Positions 41,673-49,383 of a stretch of DNA of 51,001 bases are shown here, piece by piece. The stretch covers positions 1 through 51,001 of the forward strand of contig CAZKAP010000024.1 of the NCBI GenBank assembly GCA_964550895.1, given 5' to 3'. The position numbers were made by a program, and so were the translations under genes. The stretch comes from CAZKAP01 sp964550895 (GTDB lineage: Bacteria; Bacteroidota; Bacteroidia; Flavobacteriales; Flavobacteriaceae). The notes under the pieces were generated by a model. That model saw nothing but the letters and a program-made list of their open reading frames with translations, was not told where the DNA came from and searched no databases. Each line of letters opens with the position of its first letter. Position 1 is the first letter of the stretch.

Positions 41673-43210
41673 AAGACAAGCAACAGGAACTGCAGGAACG
41701 CCAATCACTCGCCCTGGAAGGGGGCGGGGCCAAGCGTATAGAGAAGCAGCACGAAAAGAAGAAACTCACTGCCAGGGAGCGCATCGAGTTTTTCCTGGAT
41801 GAGGGTTCATTTGAGGAAATGGGCATGCTGGTGACCCACCGTACAACCGATTTCGGTATGGATAAGCAGCAGTTTTACGGAGACGGGGTGGTTACCGGCT
41901 ACGGAACGGTGAACGGACGCCTGGTTTACGTGTATGCCCAGGATTTTACCGTCTTCGGCGGTGCCCTGTCCGAAACCCATGCGGAGAAGATCTGCAAGGT
42001 CATGGATCTGGCGATGAAGGTGGGAGCCCCTATAGTGGGCCTGAACGACTCGGGTGGTGCCCGCATACAGGAAGGAGTTAAATCCCTGGGTGGGTATGCG
42101 GATATCTTTTTCCGCAATGTACAGGCCTCTGGAGTGGTTCCCCAGCTCTCAGCCATTATGGGGCCCTGTGCTGGAGGAGCGGTGTATTCGCCTGCTATGA
42201 CCGACTTTATCGTGATGGTCGAGCAGACCAGTTACATGTTCGTGACCGGTCCTAACGTGGTTAAGACCGTAACCAATGAGGAGGTGACTGCCGAAGAGCT
42301 GGGAGGAGCTGCGACACACGCGTCTAAATCGGGTGTGGCTCACATGACCTCAGCCAATGATGCGGCCTGTCTGCTTGACCTGCGACGACTCCTTTCCTAC
42401 CTGCCCCAGAACAACCGGGAGACGGTTCCAGACCTGCCCTACGAGCTGGGGGATGAGGTCAGAGAAGTGCTGGAGGGAATCGTTCCCGACAACACCAACA
42501 AGCCTTACGATATGAAGGAAGTGATCGAAGGCATAGTGGATGAAGAATCCTTTATGGAGATACAGGAGAATTATGCCGAGAACATCATCACCGGATTCGG
42601 ACGGCTCGCGGGAAGAAGTGTAGGTATCATTGCCAACCAGCCCATGTTCCTGGCCGGTGTACTCGGAGTGAAGAGTTCACGTAAAGCGGCCCGGTTTGTC
42701 CGTTTCTGTGATGCCTTCAATATTCCCATGCTTGTCCTGGTGGATGTACCCGGCTTCCTGCCCGGAACCGACCAGGAGTGGACCGGTATCATCATGCACG
42801 GCGCCAAGTTGCTCTACGCCTTTAGCGAGGCCACCGTACCCCGGGTGACCGTCATTACCCGAAAGGCGTATGGCGGGGCTTACGATGTGATGAATTCCAA
42901 GCATATCGGAGCGGACATGAACTTTGCCTGGCCAACGGCCGAAATAGCCGTAATGGGGGCCAAGGGAGCTAGTGAGATTATCTTCCGCAAGGAGATCATG
43001 GAGGCCGAAGATCCGCAGGCCAAATGGCTGGAGAAGGAAGCCGAGTATACGGAGAAATTTGCCAATCCCTACCGGGCTGCGCGTCGGGGTTTCATCGACG
43101 AAGTGATACTGCCCAAGAATACGCGTCGCAAACTTATCAAGGCATTTGCCATGCTGGAGAATAAGTATGTCGAATCACCCGAGAAGAAACACGGAAATAT
43201 TCCGTTGTAA
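41669..43210 (+). CDS. pccB: Acyl-CoA carboxyltransferase, propionyl-CoA type
   Basis: A 513-residue crotonase-fold transferase that passes the carboxyl group from biotin to an acyl-CoA. GLNDSGGARIQEGV and MGPCAGGAVYSPAMTDFI form the N-domain CoA site, and DVPGFLPGTDQEW with GAKLLYAFSEATVP the C-domain. Sequence features match propionyl-CoA carboxylase beta chains rather than E. coli AccD, which has a zinc ribbon missing here. The mutase genes nearby support methylmalonyl-CoA as product. A strong hairpin follows 54 bases downstream. Confidence 0.93.
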   Translation: MKDKQQELQERQSLALEGGGAKRIEKQHEKKKLTARERIEFFLDEGSFEEMGMLVTHRTTDFGMDKQQFYGDGVVTGYGTVNGRLVYVYAQDFTVFGGALSETHAEKICKVMDLAMKVGAPIVGLNDSGGARIQEGVKSLGGYADIFFRNVQASGVVPQLSAIMGPCAGGAVYSPAMTDFIVMVEQTSYMFVTGPNVVKTVTNEEVTAEELGGAATHASKSGVAHMTSANDAACLLDLRRLLSYLPQNNRETVPDLPYELGDEVREVLEGIVPDNTNKPYDMKEVIEGIVDEESFMEIQENYAENIITGFGRLAGRSVGIIANQPMFLAGVLGVKSSRKAARFVRFCDAFNIPMLVLVDVPGFLPGTDQEWTGIIMHGAKLLYAFSEATVPRVTVITRKAYGGAYDVMNSKHIGADMNFAWPTAEIAVMGAKGASEIIFRKEIMEAEDPQAKWLEKEAEYTEKFANPYRAARRGFIDEVILPKNTRRKLIKAFAMLENKYVESPEKKHGNIPL

Positions 43211-43263
43211 GTCGTATTAAATAACGTTGCCCGGGTCCGGGGCGATACGGGCCGTATACGACG

Positions 43264-43291
43264 CCCGGGCCCTCTTAGCGGAGGGCCCGGG
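43264..43291 (+). terminator. Strong GC hairpin after the carboxylase operon
   Basis: CCCGGGCCCTC and GAGGGCCCGGG form a perfect 11-bp stem with loop TTAGCG, then TTATTTATT. It is the most stable hairpin I found in the window. It lies 54 bases after the pccB stop and 5 before the anmK stop, so it separates two convergent operons. On the minus strand no U-run follows, so it is mainly a plus-strand terminator. Confidence 0.8.
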
Positions 43292-43295
43292 TTAT

Positions 43296-44378
43296 TTATT
43301 GCGTCCTGTGAACCGATCCACTGCTGCTGTCGCGCTTGCTGCCTGTAACGGAGCACAGCACATTGATCTTGCCCTCCAGTCTCAGTGCCGCCAGAAGTGC
43401 GAAAACCAGGGCTTCCTTATAGTCGATAAGGAGGGCTTCGGGCACTTCTAAACGGACGATTCCGTCCAGTTCTTTCTCCAGGGTTTCCATGAAGAAAGTG
43501 TTGTGTGCACCGCCGCCGGTAATAAGCAGGCTGGAACCCGATGAAGGATGGTGGCTAAGAATGGATTTGCATATCTGCCGGCAATTGTGCAAGACAACCG
43601 TGTGCAGACGGTCCTCTATACTCGATTTGCTCCTCAAAAGCAGGGGATAGACTTCGGACTTGATCCATTCGAGACCTGTGGACTTGGGAGGGGGAATTCT
43701 ATAGTATTCCAGCTCATCCAGTTGTTTGAGCAAAGTGAAGTCGGGTTTGCCGGAGCGCGCCATGCTGCCCCCGACATCGTAGGCAGTACCTGCCAGGCCA
43801 CAAAGGAAATTCAGGGGCAGGTTTGCCATACCGATATCGTAGGCGATGCGATTTCCCCCGGCCTCCAGAGATATGTTACTAATCCCGCCTAAATTCAGGC
43901 AGAATGCATAGGAGCCAAAGAGGAGTCGGTCACCGATGGGTACCAGAGGGGCCCCCTGTCCGCCCAGGGATACATCCTGTCTACGGAAATCACTAACCGT
44001 GGTAATACCCGTAATGCGGGCGATTTCGGCTCCATCGCCCAGTTGGTAAGTGACTCCTTCCGCGGGGCGGTGGTGGGAGGTGTGTCCGTGACTGCCGATG
44101 GCGTCGGGCTGAAGCCGGTTGGTCCGAATAAAGTCCAGGGCGGCTTCCCCTAAATAGGTGCCGTACTCCCGATCCAGTTGGGCGTGGTCCTCAGGGCTCA
44201 ACTCGATGGCGCGGCCCAGCCTTTCCCTGAATTCGGTGTCGTAGGGCAGGGTGGTGCAGGGGCCGAGTTCATAGTGCCAGACCCCATACTCGAAATGCAG
44301 TTCTGCGTAGGCCAGGTCCAGGCCATCCAGAGAGGTGCCCGACATCATGCCGATGATGCGGTAGTGCTTACTGCTCAT
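43296..44378 (-). CDS. anmK: Anhydro-N-acetylmuramic acid kinase
   Basis: A 360-residue kinase that opens the 1,6-anhydro ring of anhMurNAc while making MurNAc-6-phosphate. The ATP loop is GMMSGTSLDGLDLA (residues 10-23), with LNLGGISNIS and GSHGHTSHH in the expected places. The ATG at 44378 overlaps the nagZ stop as ATGA; the longer frame upstream reads through nagZ in another frame. It is the middle step between NagZ and MurQ, both nearby. Confidence 0.96.
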   Translation of the reverse strand: MSSKHYRIIGMMSGTSLDGLDLAYAELHFEYGVWHYELGPCTTLPYDTEFRERLGRAIELSPEDHAQLDREYGTYLGEAALDFIRTNRLQPDAIGSHGHTSHHRPAEGVTYQLGDGAEIARITGITTVSDFRRQDVSLGGQGAPLVPIGDRLLFGSYAFCLNLGGISNISLEAGGNRIAYDIGMANLPLNFLCGLAGTAYDVGGSMARSGKPDFTLLKQLDELEYYRIPPPKSTGLEWIKSEVYPLLLRSKSSIEDRLHTVVLHNCRQICKSILSHHPSSGSSLLITGGGAHNTFFMETLEKELDGIVRLEVPEALLIDYKEALVFALLAALRLEGKINVLCSVTGSKRDSSSGSVHRTQ

Positions 44379-45922
44379 GACCCTGGGATTTGCAGGGTGT
44401 AGGGGAGCTTTCCCCGGGCCGGTGCCCGCCCGCTGTATACCCTCCAGGCGGCCTCCTGAAAGTGCCTTCCGGGGTCGAAGGCCAATAGCGTCCACTGGGT
44501 GCGACCCCAGTCCAGTAGTTCGAGGGCCGCCGGATTTCCGAAGAGAATAAGCCCGCAGGACTCCTGCTGTATCCTTGTGTTGATTTCTTCCCAGACTTCC
44601 GATTCCCAGCCGAATTGTTCCGACGGCCTCAGGCCGGGAGGAAAAAGGGCCAGCACCTTTTCTCCATTTTCATATTCCGTATGGGCTTCTTTAAGTCTAT
44701 CCCAAAAGTAGGTGTCCTGCGGAGTTCCATAGGATACGTATTCACCTATGCGGCCCAGGGAATCTTCGTCACCCCTGACCAGCGTCATGCATCCGTCTGC
44801 AATCTCCCTGAGTAAGGAGTGATCGGGGTGTATTGGGCCACTTGATTCTTCGGCCTTCTTAAGACCCCTGGCCTTCAGACTCCAGACCCGTCTGAACGAG
44901 GAGTCGATTCGTTCCGGCTTCGTCTGCTGCTCGATGAGCTCCACTGCTTCCCAGGGGTGCTCAGTGAAGCAGAGCAGGTCGCAGCCAGCCCGGAAGGCCT
45001 CAAGTTCGAGTTCTCCGGGCTGGTCGAAAAGTCCGGAAACACTCCGCATGTTCAGGGCATCAGAGATGATTACTCCTTCGTAGCCCAGTTTTCCTCTCAG
45101 ATAGTCCCTCAGTACTTCCCTGGAAAGCGTAGCCGGTAAACCGGGTTTGCCGGTCAATTGGGGAAAGGAAACATGAGCGGCCATGACCCCATCGGTTTCC
45201 GACCTAAACAGCAGCCTGTAGGGAAGCTCCTCACTTCGCGATTGCTGGTCCTGATCCCGTATAATGACTGGCAGGCTTTGATGGGAGTCCTGAGTGGTAT
45301 CACCGTGGCCCGGGAAGTGCTTCAGGCAATGCAATACTCCTGAGTCGGCAAGGCCTTTTCTATAGGCGTCCGCACAAATGGCTACCTGCCGACCGTCAGA
45401 ACCGAAGCTGCGGTAGCCTATGACCGGATTGGAGGGGTTGAGGTGCAGATCCGTTACCGGTGCCAGATTCCAGTGTATACCCACCTCCCGGCAATCCGCG
45501 CCTATGGCGCGGCCCACACGGCGGATCAGTTCGTCCTGGTCCTGCAAGGCCCCCAGGCATAGGGCGTAAGGATAGGACTGTACCCCCCTAACCCTCATCG
45601 CCAGGCCCCATTCGGCATCCATGGCAATGAGCAAGGGAATTCGGGCCGCCTCCTGATAGCGGTCGATCAAATCCCTGAGCCGGGCCCTCTCGTCTTCCCC
45701 CATAGGCGTTTGACTGGAAATGTTGGCCGCAGCAGCCGATCGGCTGTGGAAGAAACAGAGGGAGCCTATGCTCAGGTCCCGTAATAGCTGTTCTCTGCGA
45801 CGTATATCGTCCTCACTGTCCTGTATGTAGGCCGGTAGCATCAGGCACTGGCCTATTTTTTCTTTCTGGCTTAGACCTCTTGGGTCGGATTTCGAGAGTC
45901 GCTTATACAGAGAGGGCTTCAT
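44375..45922 (-). CDS. nagZ: GH3 beta-N-acetylhexosaminidase (NagZ-like)
   Basis: A 515-residue glycosidase. The NagZ catalytic loop KHFPGHGDTTQDSH spans residues 201-214, with H214 the likely acid/base partner; the nucleophile is D288 in ISDALNM. No signal peptide is seen, so it probably acts in the cytoplasm on GlcNAc-anhMurNAc peptides brought in by the neighbouring permease. It is about 170 residues longer than E. coli NagZ, with a C-terminal domain like larger GH3 enzymes. ATGA overlaps join it to the permease upstream and anmK downstream. Confidence 0.92.
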   Translation of the reverse strand: MKPSLYKRLSKSDPRGLSQKEKIGQCLMLPAYIQDSEDDIRRREQLLRDLSIGSLCFFHSRSAAAANISSQTPMGEDERARLRDLIDRYQEAARIPLLIAMDAEWGLAMRVRGVQSYPYALCLGALQDQDELIRRVGRAIGADCREVGIHWNLAPVTDLHLNPSNPVIGYRSFGSDGRQVAICADAYRKGLADSGVLHCLKHFPGHGDTTQDSHQSLPVIIRDQDQQSRSEELPYRLLFRSETDGVMAAHVSFPQLTGKPGLPATLSREVLRDYLRGKLGYEGVIISDALNMRSVSGLFDQPGELELEAFRAGCDLLCFTEHPWEAVELIEQQTKPERIDSSFRRVWSLKARGLKKAEESSGPIHPDHSLLREIADGCMTLVRGDEDSLGRIGEYVSYGTPQDTYFWDRLKEAHTEYENGEKVLALFPPGLRPSEQFGWESEVWEEINTRIQQESCGLILFGNPAALELLDWGRTQWTLLAFDPGRHFQEAAWRVYSGRAPARGKLPYTLQIPGS

Positions 45923-47217
45923 GACCGTTCTTTTTTGCCGAAATCGGACGGATAATCCAGCCTTCGAAGTATCAGGAAAGAGGGAATGGCTGCAAGCACC
46001 ACCAATACGAAGAATTCGAAGTATCCCAGGGATTCCTGTATAAGCCCGCTTAGAAAGCCTGGTATCATGAGTCCCAGGGCCATGAATCCGGTCGCCAGGG
46101 CGTAGTGACTGGTCGGATGATCTCCCCTGGAGAGATAGATGAGGTACATCAGAAAGGCGGCAAAACCGAAGCCGTATCCGAGTTGCTCGAGGACCACGAC
46201 AGCCGTGATGACGGCCAGGGAACTACTCCCCGCCCAGGCGAGCATGGCGTATCCCAGATTGGGCAGATTCAGCGCCAGCATCATGGGAAGCATCCAGCGC
46301 CTGAGTCCGTGGCGTGAAATCAGGATTCCGCCGGCTATGCCCCCCAGGGAAAGGGCAATCACTCCCGCGGTTCCTTTGATCACTCCGAGTTGTTGGGTGT
46401 TGAGGCCCATTCCCCCGGCCCCCGCTTCGTCCAGCAAGAAGGGAGCGGACATTTTAACGAGCAGTCCTTCGCCCAGGCGGTAGGTCAGTATAAAGGCCAG
46501 GGCCCAAAGTATGTCTTTCTTGCCAAAGAAGTCTCTGAGCTGAGCGAGGTAGGAATTTCGTTCTGGAGAGTGCCCGGGCGGGGTTAATCCTCCGGATTGG
46601 GGGCAGAAGAAGGCATTGGCAACCGCGAGTATAAGGAGGGCACCACCCGCAACCATCAGGGTAAGCGACCACGCACGGGCCGGATCGCCGTATTGGGATT
46701 CCCACCAGCCTGCCAGCACGACCAGTAAACCCTCCCCCGAAATAAAGGCAATGCGGTAGAACGTACTCCGGATACCCACGAAGAAGGACTGTTCCTTCTG
46801 GCTGAGCTGCTCGAGGTAATATCCGTCGGAGGCGATATCATTGGTCGCCGAGGCCATGGCCGAGATCCAGAAGCAACCCAGGCTGATGGACAGAAAAAGA
46901 GGAGTGGTCAGGAAGGCCCCGGATATCAGGAATAACAAGGCGATCAGGAACTGCATACCCAGGAAAACCCTGCGATTTGCCCTGAGCTGATCTACCCATG
47001 GACTCCACAAAGGCTTGAGGACCCAGGGCAGATAGAGCAAGCTAGTGTAGTAGCCGATTTCCTCATTGGACAGTCCCAGTCGTTTATAAAGGACAACGGA
47101 AACCGAGATGACAATAATGTAGGGGAGCCCCTGGGTGAGGTATAACACGGGTACCCAGAGCCACGGCCTGCTGGCAGAAGGTGATCCGGGCGGAATCCTT
47201 GTTTGGGTTTCGGGCAT
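45919..47217 (-). CDS. MFS permease, AmpG-like
   Basis: A 432-residue polytopic protein with about 12 membrane segments. Features of the AmpG branch of the major facilitator superfamily are seen, such as VPVLYLTQGLPYIIV near the start, LYLPWVLKPLWSPWVDQL, and ATNDIASDGYYLEQL. AmpG imports GlcNAc-anhMurNAc peptides. The ATG at 47217 was used; the longer open frame upstream lies antisense to murQ. It shares a 4-base overlap with nagZ and a 28-base divergent gap with murQ. Context makes muropeptide import likely. Confidence 0.9.
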   Translation of the reverse strand: MPETQTRIPPGSPSASRPWLWVPVLYLTQGLPYIIVISVSVVLYKRLGLSNEEIGYYTSLLYLPWVLKPLWSPWVDQLRANRRVFLGMQFLIALLFLISGAFLTTPLFLSISLGCFWISAMASATNDIASDGYYLEQLSQKEQSFFVGIRSTFYRIAFISGEGLLVVLAGWWESQYGDPARAWSLTLMVAGGALLILAVANAFFCPQSGGLTPPGHSPERNSYLAQLRDFFGKKDILWALAFILTYRLGEGLLVKMSAPFLLDEAGAGGMGLNTQQLGVIKGTAGVIALSLGGIAGGILISRHGLRRWMLPMMLALNLPNLGYAMLAWAGSSSLAVITAVVVLEQLGYGFGFAAFLMYLIYLSRGDHPTSHYALATGFMALGLMIPGFLSGLIQESLGYFEFFVLVVLAAIPSFLILRRLDYPSDFGKKERS

Positions 47218-47231
47218 GAGGTGAATTCGCG

Positions 47232-47240
47232 TTACTTTCG
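47232..47240 (+). promoter_or_regulatory. Possible -7 box of murQ, near-leaderless
   Basis: TTACTTTCG lies 5 bases before the murQ ATG. It resembles the -7 box only loosely, and no good -33 is seen. If used, the mRNA would start at about the ATG. The 28-base gap leaves no room for a normal leader and two promoters. Confidence 0.3.
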
Positions 47241-47245
47241 TACTA

Positions 47246-48103
47246 ATGAACGAATCAAAGTTTACAAAAATTACAGAATCTCCGTCCCGATACGATGGGC
47301 TGGAGAACATGTCTACCGGCGAACTGCTTCGGAACATGAATCGTGAAGATGCTGCCATTGCTTCGGCAGTGGGCAAAAAGATACCCGAAATAGAACGGCT
47401 TGTCGAGGCTATACTGCCCGGCTTCAGGGCCGGAGGACGGTTGTTCTACATCGGTGCAGGAACCAGTGGTCGCCTGGGGATCCTCGATGCCTCCGAGATA
47501 CCCCCAACCTTTGGACTGCCTCACGATAGGGTCATCGGGCTCATAGCAGGAGGCGATGGTGCCATCCGAAAGGCGGTGGAATTTGCGGAGGATCACCCAA
47601 CCCAGGCCTGGGAAGACCTGAAGGTATTCAACATAGGTAAAAACGACACTCTGGTGGGCATAGCGGCCTCGGGAACGACCCCCTATGTCGTTGGTGGGAT
47701 TCGACTGGCCCGGGAAAACGGTATCCTAACCGGATGCATAACCAATAACCCGGGCTCGCCACTTGCGGAGGCCTGCGAACATCCGATCGAGATCGAGGTA
47801 GGTCCGGAATTCGTCACCGGCAGTACGCGGATGAAAAGCGGAACCTCCCAGAAACTGGTCTTGAACATGATCTCCACTTCATTGATGATTCGCATGGGGC
47901 GGGTAAAGGGCAACCGCATGGTGGACATGCAATTGAGCAATGCCAAACTGGTAGACCGGGGGACACGTTACCTGGTCGAGGCCTTGGGGGTATCATACGA
48001 AGTCGCCCAGGCCTTGTTAGATACTCACGGATCGGTTCGCAAGGCGATGCAATCTTCCCTTCAGCATTGGGACCCGGGTTCAACCCAATCCGAAAGCTCT
48101 TAG
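47246..48103 (+). CDS. murQ: N-acetylmuramic acid 6-phosphate etherase
   Basis: A 285-residue SIS-domain enzyme that splits MurNAc-6-phosphate into GlcNAc-6-phosphate and lactate. The sugar-phosphate loop GAGTSGRLG spans residues 70-78; the catalytic Glu are E84 (DASEIPPTFG) and E115 (FAEDHP). It completes the route begun by the permease, NagZ and AnmK, which are divergent. It meets the sugar dehydrogenase tail-to-tail with only 8 bases between the two stops. Confidence 0.97.
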   Translation: MNESKFTKITESPSRYDGLENMSTGELLRNMNREDAAIASAVGKKIPEIERLVEAILPGFRAGGRLFYIGAGTSGRLGILDASEIPPTFGLPHDRVIGLIAGGDGAIRKAVEFAEDHPTQAWEDLKVFNIGKNDTLVGIAASGTTPYVVGGIRLARENGILTGCITNNPGSPLAEACEHPIEIEVGPEFVTGSTRMKSGTSQKLVLNMISTSLMIRMGRVKGNRMVDMQLSNAKLVDRGTRYLVEALGVSYEVAQALLDTHGSVRKAMQSSLQHWDPGSTQSESS

Positions 48104-48111
48104 GTCGATGA

Positions 48112-49236
48112 TTACTTCTGTGGAATTAGTCGGTAGATTCCTTTGGATTCCACGCCTACGTAGATAAAACCATCGGGTCCCTGAATCACGTTTCGTACCC
48201 GTCCGATGTTCTCGAGCAGCTTTTCGCGGCCTGCTACGGAGTATCCGTCCATGACCAGCATTTCCAGATACTGAAAGGAAAGGGAGCCTATGAGTATGTT
48301 GCCTTCCCAGCCCGGATACTTATCTGAGGAAACGATCTCCATACCGCAGGGCGCAATGGATGGCACCCAGTAATGCAAGGGTTGTTCCATTCCCTCCCGA
48401 TGCGTCTCGTCGGTGATCGGGGTACCGCTGTAGTTGATGCCATAGGTGATCACCGGCCAGCCATAATTTTTACCCTTTTTCACCAGGTTGAGTTCGTCAC
48501 CTCCCCTGGGCCCGTGTTCTGTTTCCCAGATTTCACCGGTTTCAGGGTGGGTAACCAGTCCCTGAGGGTTTCGGTGACCATAGCTGAATATGGCCGTGCG
48601 GGCGCCTTCCTGACCTACGAAGGGATTGTCCTCCGGTATCCGTCCGTCGTCGTACAGGCGGTAAATCTTACCTCCATCCCGGGCCAGGTCCTGGGGGTTG
48701 ACATCCCGGTTGCCGCGATCTCCAATCGAGAAATACATATATCCTTCCCGGTCGAATGTGATTCGCGACCCGAAATGCTGTCCCTTTCGCGTATTGGGGC
48801 TACCCTTATACAACAACTCATTCTGTAGGAGGCGATCTCCTTCGAGTTTTGCGCGCATGATGGCGGTGTGGGCCCCTTCGCCTTCCCCGTCTGCAGAGGC
48901 AAAGGAAAAGTACAGCCATCCGTTCTGATCGTAGTCGGGGTGCAGGCGTATGTCCATGAGTCCGCCCTGTCCCTGAACTTTAACCGCAGGTAGACCTCCA
49001 ATTTCCCGGCGTTCTCCATTGCTGATGCGAAGCAGGGTCCCCGACTTTTCAGCCACTAATAATGAGCCGTCCGGAAGGAACGCCATCCCCCATGGATTCT
49101 GGAGGTTATCGACGAATAATTCGGCCTTGACCTCGGTTTTGGTGATTTCAGGAGATTTGGGGTCCGGACCCGGTGCATCCGCACAGGAAGTGAGCAATAC
49201 AACGAAAAAATAGGTAGTACACCAGATAAATTTCAT
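48112..49236 (-). CDS. PQQ-type sugar dehydrogenase lipoprotein
   Basis: A 374-residue exported lipoprotein (lipobox LLTSC, Cys18). The mature part is a six-bladed propeller of the soluble glucose/aldose dehydrogenase type: NPWGMAFLPDGSLLVAEKSG, GLMDIRLHPDYDQNGWLYF, FGSRITFDREGYMYFSIGDRG, YGHRNPQGLVTHP and EHGPRGGDELN. Relatives oxidise aldose sugars with PQQ. No PQQ biosynthesis genes are in view, so the cofactor may be taken up or absent. Convergent with murQ; its promoter lies in the 147-base gap before the right-end gene. Confidence 0.9.
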   Translation of the reverse strand: MKFIWCTTYFFVVLLTSCADAPGPDPKSPEITKTEVKAELFVDNLQNPWGMAFLPDGSLLVAEKSGTLLRISNGERREIGGLPAVKVQGQGGLMDIRLHPDYDQNGWLYFSFASADGEGEGAHTAIMRAKLEGDRLLQNELLYKGSPNTRKGQHFGSRITFDREGYMYFSIGDRGNRDVNPQDLARDGGKIYRLYDDGRIPEDNPFVGQEGARTAIFSYGHRNPQGLVTHPETGEIWETEHGPRGGDELNLVKKGKNYGWPVITYGINYSGTPITDETHREGMEQPLHYWVPSIAPCGMEIVSSDKYPGWEGNILIGSLSFQYLEMLVMDGYSVAGREKLLENIGRVRNVIQGPDGFIYVGVESKGIYRLIPQK

Positions 49237-49322
49237 AATTTTACTTCGTCATTCGTTAGAAAAAGACTACAGGATGATAGTGTTATTAATACAAGAGCCA
49301 TTAAAAATAAACTAATTAGAGG

Positions 49323-49366
49323 AGAATAATACACCGAGAATAGTTAGATCCCAAATCGATTATTCT
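49323..49366. repeat. 8-bp inverted repeat upstream of the right-end repeat protein
   Basis: AGAATAAT (49323-49330) and ATTATTCT (49359-49366) are perfect inverted halves 28 bases apart, 18 bases before the ATG at 49384. It lies in the 147-base gap shared by the dehydrogenase and the large secreted protein. A regulatory role is possible. Confidence 0.4.
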
Positions 49367-49383
49367 TAACCTAACATCTACTT

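Noticed and set aside
47217..47376. Longer permease start at 47376
   Set aside because: The extra 53 residues lie antisense to the start of murQ; the ATG at 47217 leads directly into the first membrane segment.
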